A DNA stretch of 40,717 bases from an uncultured Desulfovibrionaceae bacterium (lineage in GTDB: Bacteria; Desulfobacterota; Desulfovibrionia; Desulfovibrionales; Desulfovibrionaceae): positions 1-40,717 of the forward strand of contig CASFUJ010000002.1 in NCBI GenBank assembly GCA_949297645.1. The letters run 5' to 3'. Each line of letters opens with the position of its first letter. Within the stretch, counting starts at the first letter, position 1. A program made the position numbers and the translations under genes. The notes beneath the pieces are model-generated. The model worked only from the letters and a program-made list of their open reading frames with translations. It was not told the origin of the DNA and made no database searches. Positions 33,892-40,717 of the stretch are shown piece after piece.

Positions 33892-33974
33892 CATCTGCCT
33901 CCACCGGAATTTTTTGCGTGACAAGCGGACACAAAAAAAGTATCTTTTCCGCTCTATGATTTTGGAGGCTCCAA

Positions 33975-35261
33975 ATGACCCATGAAATAGATACGCATAT
34001 CATGACGGTGGGCAAGGCCAAAATAGACAATCCAGCCATTGGCCCCTATGTTGACGACACTCCCATCCCCTTCTACCTCGACGCCGAACACGGCGGGGAA
34101 GACGTCAAGGGCCTTGAAGATACCCCCATCTACATTGAACAGGCCGGTCCCCGCCAGCATGTTTATTACGATCCCGGCAAGACCAAGACGGCCATCGTCA
34201 CCTGCGGCGGACTGTGCCCCGGTCTGAACGACGTCATCCGCGCCGTCGTGCTGGAATCCTACTACGGCTACGGCGTGCGCTCCATCCTCGGCATCCGCTA
34301 CGGACTTGAAGGCTTCATTCCCAAGTATCACCACGACATCATGGAGCTTACGCCCCGCAACGTGTCGGAAATCCACACGTTCGGCGGCACCATCCTCGGT
34401 TCCTCCCGCGGTCCTCAGAGCGCGGAAGAAATCGTGGATGCGCTTGAACGCATGAACGTCAACATCCTGTACATCATAGGCGGTGACGGAACCATGAAGG
34501 CCGCTGCCGCCATTCAGGAAGAAATTTTCCGCCGCAATCTGCACACGTCCGTCATCGGTATCCCCAAGACCATCGACAACGACATCAACTTCGTGCCCAA
34601 GTCCTTCGGCTTCGATACCGCCGTGGACGTGGCTACCTCTTCGCTCCGCTGTGCGCACACCGAAGCCATCGGCGCGCCCTACGGCGTAGGTCTCGTCAAG
34701 CTCATGGGACGCGAATCCGGCTTCATCGCCGCTCAGGCTACCCTTTCTCTGAACATCGTCAATTTCGTTCTGGTGCCTGAAGTCCCCTTCAAGCTCGAAG
34801 GTGAAGGCGGTCTTCTGCCCGCCCTGGAAGAGCGCCTGCGCAACCGCTCCCATGCCGTCATCGTGGCGGCCGAAGGCGCGGGACAGGACCTGCTTACCGC
34901 GAGCGGCAAGACCGACGCGTCCGGCAACCGCGTTCTCGGCGATATCGGCATCTTCCTGCAGAAGGCCATCAAGAACTACTTCTCCACCAAGGACATGGAC
35001 GTCACGGTCAAGTACATCGACCCCAGCTACATCGTTCGTTCCGTGCCCGCCAACACCAACGACCGCGTCTATTGCGGACTGCTCGGCAGAAACGCCGTGC
35101 ATGCAGCCATGGCCGGCAAGACCAACATGGTCGTCGCCCGCCTGCTCGACCGCTTCGTGCACCTGCCTCTGCAGCTCGTCACGCGCCGTCGCCGTCAGAT
35201 AGACATCAAGTCCAACTACTGGCGCTCGGTCATCGCCACCACAGGCCAGCGTCTCGCCTGA
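33975..35261 (+). CDS. 6-phosphofructokinase, ATP-type residue in a PPi-like clade
   Basis: A 428-residue glycolytic enzyme that phosphorylates fructose 6-phosphate. The nucleotide-binding start is AIVTCGGLCPGLNDVIR; GGDGTMKAA (169-177) has Gly after Asp, which in this superfamily marks use of ATP, whereas PPi-dependent enzymes have GGDD. PKTIDNDI (197-204) has the Lys that is otherwise typical of PPi-dependent enzymes. Gly plus Lys is the combination of the ATP-dependent group that includes trypanosomatid PFK (family knowledge). MGRESGFIAAQATL and the sugar-binding part are intact. The N-terminal ~65 residues before the core are an extension also seen in that group. GGAGG six bases before ATG. 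Monocistronic with terminator. Confidence 0.92.
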   Translation: MTHEIDTHIMTVGKAKIDNPAIGPYVDDTPIPFYLDAEHGGEDVKGLEDTPIYIEQAGPRQHVYYDPGKTKTAIVTCGGLCPGLNDVIRAVVLESYYGYGVRSILGIRYGLEGFIPKYHHDIMELTPRNVSEIHTFGGTILGSSRGPQSAEEIVDALERMNVNILYIIGGDGTMKAAAAIQEEIFRRNLHTSVIGIPKTIDNDINFVPKSFGFDTAVDVATSSLRCAHTEAIGAPYGVGLVKLMGRESGFIAAQATLSLNIVNFVLVPEVPFKLEGEGGLLPALEERLRNRSHAVIVAAEGAGQDLLTASGKTDASGNRVLGDIGIFLQKAIKNYFSTKDMDVTVKYIDPSYIVRSVPANTNDRVYCGLLGRNAVHAAMAGKTNMVVARLLDRFVHLPLQLVTRRRRQIDIKSNYWRSVIATTGQRLA

Positions 35262-35284
35262 CCGGCATAAAAACATGATGCAGG

Positions 35285-35321
35285 AAAAGCCTCCGTATCC
35301 TTCAGGGTTCGGAGGCTTTTT
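35285..35321. terminator. Bidirectional terminator between phosphofructokinase and XRE regulator genes
   Basis: AAAAGCCTCCG (35285-35295) and CGGAGGCTTTT (35310-35320) with T runs on both strands; serves the two convergent genes. Confidence 0.9.
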
Positions 35322-35609
35322 CTATGACGTTCCGCCCTCGAGTCTTTCCCGCTCGACCATGACCTCATGCACGAAATCGTCGGGTTTCATGCCGAGAGCA
35401 TCACTCAGATAAAAAAGCACGTTCAGCGTTACATTCCATTTCCCGGCCTCGAGTCCCGTAATGTATGCCCGCTCGATAAATGCCTGTTCAGACAGTTTTT
35501 TCTTGCTCATGGCAAGTTCGGCCCTTCGTCGTGCAAGAACAGCGGCAACCGCTTCGTTCAGGTAGGGATACTTTTCCATATCTGCACAGTAACGAATTTG
35601 CCTTGACAT
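35322..35609 (-). CDS. XRE-family helix-turn-helix regulator
   Basis: From ATG at 35609 the protein is 95 residues. The Cro/C1-type HTH spans LARRRAELAMSKKKLSEQAF, ERAYITGLEAGKWNVTLNVL and YLSDALGMKPDDF, i.e. the complete five-helix DNA-binding domain, with a short tail. No start has a convincing ribosome site: 35651, 35609 and 35579 (MEKYPYLNEAV) are all possible. Divergently arranged with the outer-membrane protein gene, whose promoter lies inside or at the edge of this gene's 5' end, so it may repress itself and that gene (inference). Confidence 0.82.
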   Translation of the reverse strand: MSRQIRYCADMEKYPYLNEAVAAVLARRRAELAMSKKKLSEQAFIERAYITGLEAGKWNVTLNVLFYLSDALGMKPDDFVHEVMVERERLEGGTS

Positions 35610-35625
35610 GGTATGGTAATATATT
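35598..35625 (+). promoter_or_regulatory. Likely promoter of the outer-membrane protein gene
   Basis: TTGCCT (35598-35603), 16 bp, TATATT (35620-35625). An ATGGTATGGTA direct repeat (35608-35618) lies in the spacer and could be an operator for the adjacent XRE regulator. Confidence 0.45.
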
Positions 35626-35665
35626 CCCATCCACACATCACGATATTTCATCAACGGAGGGTACT

Positions 35666-36322
35666 ATGCTCAACACCTTGAAAACTCTGGTTCTGGCCGC
35701 CAGCCTTCTCCTTCCCGCCGGAGCCGTAGCTGCCGAGACCGGCGTCTATGTGGCTCCCAAATTCGCGCTGAACGTGCAGCACACCGAAGGCAACCTTTCC
35801 TTTGAAGGTCAGGACCTCGGCTCCGACAGCAAGACCGGCGCCCGTGCAGGCGGTGCTCTTGCCGTCGGCTACGATTTCGCCCCCCGCTTCCAGGTGCCGG
35901 TACGTGCGGAACTCGAATACGGCGCCTACGGCGACGTTTCCAAAACCGTGGATATGGGCGGCGGCACAGCATTCAAGGGAACGATGGGCTTTCAGACCCT
36001 GCTTGCCAACGTGTACTGGGACATCACGGAATGGAACGGGTTCACCCCGTACCTCGGCGCCGGCATCGGCATGGCCTTCCTGAAAACGGAAGGCGAGGTC
36101 AGCGCCATGGGCTTCTCGGAATCCGAAAAGCACACCGACACCGTCTTTACCGGACAGCTGGGGCTCGGCTGCTCCTATGCCTTCACCGAAAACATTTCGG
36201 CCGACTTCGGCTGGCGCTTTCTCATGATGGGAGACGGCGATGCCGAAAAATACGGCGTAAGACTGGATTCCAAAGAAAACTACACCCATCAGTTCATGCT
36301 GGGCCTGCGCGTGACATTCTGA
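35666..36322 (+). CDS. Outer-membrane beta-barrel protein (opacity/OmpA-like barrel)
   Basis: 218 residues with a signal peptide (MLNTLKTLVLAASLLLPAGAVAA) and a mature part made of alternating amphipathic strands: GVYVAPKFALNVQH, RAGGALAVGYDFAPR, FQTLLANVYWDIT, GFTPYLGAGIGMAF, GQLGLGCSYAFTENISADFGWRF (given by its ends GQLGLGCSY and ISADFGWRF). The end HQFMLGLRVTF has the C-terminal phenylalanine recognised by the BAM machinery. It resembles eight-stranded barrels of the opacity/OmpX type. ATG has GGAGG five bases upstream. The upstream open frame to 35480 is antisense to the XRE gene and not used. Role unknown. Confidence 0.85.
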   Translation: MLNTLKTLVLAASLLLPAGAVAAETGVYVAPKFALNVQHTEGNLSFEGQDLGSDSKTGARAGGALAVGYDFAPRFQVPVRAELEYGAYGDVSKTVDMGGGTAFKGTMGFQTLLANVYWDITEWNGFTPYLGAGIGMAFLKTEGEVSAMGFSESEKHTDTVFTGQLGLGCSYAFTENISADFGWRFLMMGDGDAEKYGVRLDSKENYTHQFMLGLRVTF

Positions 36323-36349
36323 TCGGTCCTGAACTAACGTTCATCAGTC

Positions 36350-36384
36350 GGACGGCAGTGGCGTTTTCGCCTCGAGTGCCGTCC
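36350..36384. repeat. Long hairpin after the outer-membrane protein gene
   Basis: GGACGGCA / TGCCGTCC outer stem with an inner GGCG-TTTT-CGCC, 27 bp after the stop; no T tract follows, so it may be a poor terminator or a 3' protective structure. Confidence 0.5.
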
Positions 36385-36511
36385 TCCGAAGGCTGCGGCA
36401 GTTCTGTCCGCGGCCTTCTTCCGTTCCCGGCAGACGCCCGTGCATCTTGCGAAGATGCGTCAAATGACCGATGATGGAAAAGCGCCCCTTCCTTTCAACC
36501 CCGTTTTCCGC

Positions 36512-39500
36512 ATGAGCGAATTTCGACAGATAAAAGCCTCGGCCGGCTCCGGCAAGACCTATACGCTGACAAGCCGCTTCCTCGACCTTCTGGCCGGTTC
36601 TTCCGGCGCATCGTGGAGCCGCCCGCCCTCAGGCTGCGCCCTCTTTGCGGAAGACGCCTACGGCTGGCAGGAAATACTGGCCATCACCTTCACCAACAAG
36701 GCGGCCACGGAAATGCGCGAGCGACTGCTCACGCGACTGAAGACGCTGGCCCTCGCCTCTGCCGCGAGCGCTGCAAAGGAACCGTTCTGGAAACCGGCAA
36801 AGGCGCGCGAAGCCGTGGACATGCTCATCCGGAGCTACGGCTCGCTGAACATCCGCACCATCGACAGCCTGCTGCACCTCATGGTGCGTCTTTCCGCCCT
36901 CGATTTCGACCTGTCGCCCGACTTTGAACCCCGCTTTGCCGACAGCGACATCACCGGCCCCATCTTTGACGAGATGGCCGAAAAGGCCCGCGAAGACGAA
37001 GAGCTGGGCCTTCTTTTCCGCCGCGCATGCCGTCAGATGCTGCACTCGGAACGGTCGCGCGGCTTTCTGGCAGGAGAGCGCATACGCGAGCGCGTGATGA
37101 CCATGGTCTCCCTCATGCTCGGCGCGGACGGCTGGAGCGCGCGCGACCTCGCCTCACCGGAACAGGCGGAAGAGCATTTTCAGGCCGTGATGCGCGACAT
37201 CCGAAACGACGCCCGTGAAATACGCGCCCGCCTGGAACAGGAAGAGCTGAAAGCTGCCAAAAACTTTCTCAATGCCCTCACCTCCTGCATAGAGTGCGGA
37301 GGAAGGGCGGATAAGCTGAAGCGCGACTCGGCCATGCTTCGCAAGGAAAGCTTCGACGAGTGCCTGCTCAAGGTCTCCAAAGGCAACGCCAGCCTCTCCC
37401 TGCACGCCCTCTACGACAGTCTGAAGGACGGCATACGGGAAATCGGCGTGCTTCTCGGAGCGCGCAAACTCATGCCGTTTGCCGAGCTGGCGCAGGCCGT
37501 GTATGCGGGGGTGGAGGAGTTCGAGCGCAAAAGCGGCATCATCGCCGCCTCGCAGGTGCCCGGCCTCGCCATACGCGCCGCGGACGACAGCGAGGGGGTC
37601 AACGAGCTGTTCTGCCGCCTCGGCGCGCGCATCACGCACATGCTCATCGACGAATTTCAGGACACGAGCCGCGACCAGTGGTTCGCGCTTCAGCCTCTGG
37701 CTGAGGAGGCGCTTTCAAAAAACGGCTCCCTCACCATCGTGGGAGACGTGAAGCAGGCCATTTACGGCTGGCGCGGGGGAGACGCCTCCCTGTTCGACGA
37801 CCTCGTCCGTCAGGGCTCGCCGCTTCTTTCGCTGGTGAAGAGTCCCACGCTGGAAACGCTGCCCTTCAACTGGCGCAGCAGACGGCACATCGTTGCCTGG
37901 AACAACGCCCTGTTCTCTCCTCTCGGCGACAAAGACACGGCCGCCTATCTGCTTTCCCCTCTGGCAGGAAACGATGAGGAACTTCTGGAAAAACAGACGG
38001 AGCGCCTCTGCGAAGCCTTTTCCCGCGCGTCTCAAAGCGCGGAAAAATGCGCTCCCGGGGGCCTCGTGCATCTCATCCGACTGGAAAAGGGACGCACGGA
38101 CGAACAGCTTTCCACCGGCCTGCCCGATCTTGTGGAAGAGCTGGGACGCTCCCGTTCCTGGGGAGACATCTGCATTCTTACGCGCAACAACGACCAGTCC
38201 GCCAAAGCCTCGGCCTGGCTCATGGCCCGACACATACCCGTGGTCACGCAGGCCAGTCTGCTGCTCTCCGAACAGCCCGTCATCGCCGGACTCGTCAGTC
38301 TGCTGCGTTTTCTGAACGAACCTGACGACGACATCGCCTTCTGGTCCACCCTGCTCTCCGAAGCGCTTCTGCCGCCCCTGCCCGCAGGACGCCGCGAACT
38401 TCACGACTGGGCCTCCCGCCGCTCCCGCAGAAGAAGCATGGCCCGGCAGTTCGCCCTGGATTTTCCCGATATCTGGCAGAGCGTCTTCGCGCCTCTGCAC
38501 GACAACGCGGGCCTGCTCACTCCCTACGACGCCGTCATGGAGGTGCTGAAACGCTGGAAGGTCATGGAGCGCCGCCCCGACGCGGAAGGCTTTGTGCGGC
38601 GTTTTCTGGAAGTGCTCTTCTGCGCCGAGGAACAGGGCGTTTCCGACCTCTCCGGTTTTCTCGATTTCTGGGACAAAAGCGGCAGTCAGGAAAAGGCCCC
38701 TCTGCCCGAAAGCATGGACGCCGTGAGCATCATGACCATACACAAGGCCAAGGGACTGGAATTCGAGGCCGTCATCCTGCCCTGGCTGAACTTCGTTCCC
38801 GGCCGGGTCACGGACGACAAGGCCGTGTTCTGGAACAGCCGCGGTACGGGACTTCTCGCGCCTCTGTGCAGGGACATGGGCAGGCCGTGGCTTGAAGACC
38901 GCATGGATACGGCCCGCGAAGACCTGCATCTCATCTATGTGGCCATGACGCGCGCCGTTTCCGAACTGCACTGCTTTCTGCCCGACCCTGCCGAAGGGGA
39001 TTTCGCCCTCATGCTCGAAAAGCTCATCTCTCCTCTGGAGGACAGCCTGCGGGAACAGGGCGAGGAACGGTTCTGGGGCGAAGAGAGCGCGCCAAAGACG
39101 CCCCGGCCCGCGCCCGCAGAAAGCGCCCCGGCAAAGACGCCCTCCGCCCCCGCTCCCCGGCCTGCGGCAAAGACGCCGGACACGGACGCGGAAGAAGAGG
39201 CCTGGCGGCCCATGGACTGGCTGCCGCGCCTGCGCATCTTCCGCAGTCCGCTGGAAGACTGGACGTTCACGCCCAAAAGACGCGGCACACTCATTCATCA
39301 CTGCCTCGAGAGCCTGCACATCTCCGGCGTGGGGGAAGCCTCGGCAAGGCGCGACGCCGCCCTTGCCGCCGCGCGCGGCCTCGCCACCTTCCCGCTGCCC
39401 GTGCCGGACAGGGAACGTACGCAGAAGGATGTGGAAGACATCCTCTGCTGGTACGCCCTTCAGCCGGAAACCCCGCACTGGCTGGCCTTCGGCACGCCGG

Positions 39501-39672
39501 AACACGCGCTGCTCGACGAAGAAGGACGGCAGTACCGCGTGGACCTGCTGGTGGACGACGGCCGCGAGCTTGTCGCCGTGGAATACAAAACCGGCGCACA
39601 GGGAGCACTGCCGCGGCCGGAACATACGGAACAGCTCTCCCGCTATCTTCATCTGCTCCGTCAGGCCGGAGC
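36512..39672 (+). CDS. AddA/RecB-like UvrD-family helicase with PD-(D/E)XK nuclease, 3' end lost at contig junction
   Basis: About 1,050 residues of a double-strand-break repair helicase-nuclease. Helicase motifs in order: IKASAGSGKTYTLTSRF (Walker A), ILAITFTNKAATEMRERL, HMLIDEFQDTSRDQW, IVGDVKQAIYGWRGGD, NWRSRRHIV, SIMTIHKAKGLEFEAV and LIYVAMTRAVSELH. An Ala/Pro-rich linker precedes the nuclease domain: GTLIHHCLESL, YRVDLLVDDG and VAVEYKTG give the metal-binding His, Asp, Glu and the Lys. After EQLSRYLHLLRQAG the reading frame stays open but the translation becomes the antisense of a porin gene, so the true C-terminus is missing. ATG at 36512 gives MSEFRQIKASAGSGKT as in relatives; ATG at 36464 is the alternative. 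No addB-like partner is visible. Confidence 0.9.
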
Positions 39673-39675
39673 CGT
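39650..39675. other. Junction between two unrelated genomes
   Basis: Up to 39,650-39,670 the plus strand encodes the helicase-nuclease; from 39,653 onward the minus strand encodes a porin. Both readings share at most about 20 bases (39,653-39,672) and both genes are cut there. Confidence 0.85.
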
Positions 39676-40144
39676 TGAACACGCCCGCCTCCAGTTTCAG
39701 CGGGAAGCCCACGTTGAACGTGTAGCCAAGCGTGGCGCCCACGTCGCGCACGTTGCCCACCTGCTTGGCTATGAACGAGCGGTTGGCGAAGTACTGCTGG
39801 TGGGGCGAGCGGTGCGCGTCGATGGTGAACGGTACGCGCATCTGGCCTATCGTGAAGTCGAGCGTGCTCCACGGGCTTATGCGCGTATAGGCATCGAGCA
39901 TCTTTATGTTGCCCTCGTCGGAGAGGTCTATCTCCGCCTTGTACGCCACGGCCTCCACCACCTTGCCCGTGATGCTGAACCGCGCGTTGCGCACCTGGAA
40001 GCGGCCTTGGCCCTCCTCCGTCTGGTACTCGTACTTGCCGCGAATCGTTCCGTGAATCTCCGGCTTAAACTGTGCGGCTGCGTCAAGGCACACCGCCAAG
40101 CCCGCAAGGGCCAATGCTCTCTTCATCCTTCGGTACGTTTTCAT
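39653..40144 (-). CDS. Bacteroidales phosphate-selective-porin-family (OprO/P) outer-membrane protein, 3' truncated
   Basis: Signal peptide MKRALALAGLAVCLDAAA before QFKPEIHGTIRGKYEY, then strand motifs GRFQVRNARFSITG, VAYKAEIDLSDEG, IKMLDAYTRISPW, FTIGQMRVPFTIDAHRSP, FANRSFIAKQVGN, VRDVGATLGYTF and LKLEAGVFNGSGLTEQ. This is the style of the porin O/P family abundant in Bacteroidetes. About 164 residues are present of an expected 350-450; after GSGLTEQ the frame runs into the antisense of the helicase gene. Start choice among 40150, 40144 and 40126 is open; Bacteroidetes do not rely on Shine-Dalgarno sites. It cannot be a functional gene in this contig as assembled. Confidence 0.85.
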
Positions 40145-40278
40145 TTCCATTCTTTCCGCCCGAACGGCGCGGCCGCATCCCGCCATCGGGGATGCAGCCG
40201 CGCCATCGTGTGGCATTTCTGCCTGCAAATATCGGCAAAACGTGTTACAAAAGCGTTACGCCGAGTTTAAATAAAAGT

Positions 40279-40299
40279 AAAAAACGCTCCGAAGCCGAC
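40279..40299 (-). terminator. Possible weak terminator upstream of the porin fragment
   Basis: On the minus strand GGCT-TCGG-AGCG followed by TTTTTT, just after the stop of the preceding partial gene; short stem, so tentative. Confidence 0.35.
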
Positions 40300-40301
40300 A
40301 C

Positions 40302-40717
40302 TTAACCGCCTGTCCATTCCCTCACCACATAGCCGCCATCAGCGCGGCGGTAGAAGCCAAACGGCGTCACTCGCCCGGCGTTGGTGCGCAGGCCGAAGCC
40401 AAGCGTGCGCCACCCGCCGATGTGCGGCAGCCGTTGCTCCGTGGCCAGACCGCTCTGGCGGTCGATGGCCACGAAGGTGTAGCCCTTGTTCTGCGGCGAA
40501 GGGTCGTAGACTCCGCCAGGCGCATACTCCACTATGCAATACACCGCCGCGCTGTCCATTCGCGCCGCAACAATGCGGCGATAGAAAAAGCGCCGGTAAG
40601 CAATGGCATATTCGTCTTTATAGAAGAGCGCGGTGTCGGGGCGAGGAAATGCCGCCGTGTCCACCGCAAAGGCCGAATACTGCCGCATCTTGCCCCGCCG
40701 CAGGTCGTCTGTAAGGT
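40302..40717 (-). CDS. Unrecognised protein, 5' end beyond window (Bacteroidales segment)
   Basis: The frame is open to the window edge (…LTDDLRRGK before an internal Met at 40688), so the N-terminus is missing; about 137 residues are visible. Features: DTALFYKDEYAIAYRRFFYRR, YCIVEYAPGGVYDPSPQNKGY (quoted by its parts CIVEYAPGG and NKGYTFVAIDRQSG), GGWRTLGFGLRTN and a C-terminal YRRADGGYVVREWTGG. It is rich in aromatic and charged residues and predicted soluble as far as seen. I do not recognise a family. It precedes the porin fragment on the same strand with 157 bp between, so it belongs to the same foreign segment. Confidence 0.6.
   Translation of the reverse strand, partial: LTDDLRRGKMRQYSAFAVDTAAFPRPDTALFYKDEYAIAYRRFFYRRIVAARMDSAAVYCIVEYAPGGVYDPSPQNKGYTFVAIDRQSGLATEQRLPHIGGWRTLGFGLRTNAGRVTPFGFYRRADGGYVVREWTGG

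Noticed and set aside
37715-40228. An 837-codon minus-strand frame starting with the porin
   Set aside because: Only the first ~190 residues encode a porin; the rest is antisense to the helicase-nuclease gene beyond the junction.
36440-40270. A 1,276-residue helicase-nuclease with a novel C-terminal domain
   Set aside because: The apparent extra domain after ~39,672 is the antisense of a porin gene; the open frame crosses a contig junction by chance.
40144-40300. Bacteroidetes-type promoter (TTTG / TAnnTTTG) ahead of the porin fragment
   Set aside because: GATATTTG is close to the -7 element, but no TTTG lies at the required distance, so I do not list it.

Overview
The window reads as a GC-rich Desulfovibrionaceae chromosome fragment, probably a gut relative of the Bilophila/Mailhella type. 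This placement is inferred from protein style and gene content; no search was run. The last ~1.06 kb (about 39,655-40,717) looks like a different organism, a Bacteroidales, joined tail-to-tail to the main contig. A UvrD-type helicase-nuclease gene and a Bacteroidales porin gene are both cut at the same ~20 bp point, which is best explained as an assembly chimera.

Layout, left to right. 1-3,650 (minus): 3' part of comEC, then murA. 3,679-3,828 (plus): tRNA-His(GTG) with promoter and terminator. 3,913-12,326 (minus): xthA, an HU/IHF-type protein, prfB with a programmed +1 frameshift, lnt, comM and lptD. The last four are tightly packed (lptD-comM-lnt-prfB) and mix outer-membrane biogenesis with translation termination. 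12,516-13,687 (plus): alr. 13,918-16,367 (minus): pyrK-pyrD, an electron-transfer pair whose PyrD lacks some expected active-site residues, and mntP. 16,493-18,172 (plus): RNase J.

18,834-26,726 is the accessory centre of the window. A cytoplasmic metallo-beta-lactamase-fold alkylsulfatase-like enzyme (plus) converges on a minus-strand set made of two tandem paralogous TRAP solute-binding proteins, a fused DctQM permease and an arylsulfate-sulfotransferase-family protein without signal peptide. I propose this as an uptake and desulfation module for sulfated organics that could feed sulfate to a sulfate-reducing metabolism. The 430 bp between the converging genes holds strong inverted repeats that may be a structured RNA.

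26,727-33,900: a non-coding stretch with four regularly spaced ~20 bp degenerate repeats, a 58-residue winged-helix protein, a large lipoprotein with an amylase-like C-terminal end, a family-39-type membrane glycosyltransferase with long acidic and Ala/Pro-rich tails, plsY and hpf. 33,975-36,322: a PFK of the ATP-using but PPi-like sequence clade, and a divergent XRE regulator / outer-membrane beta-barrel pair. 36,512-39,672: an AddA/RecB-like helicase-nuclease cut off at the junction. After that come the Bacteroidales porin fragment and an unrecognised partial gene, both on the minus strand.
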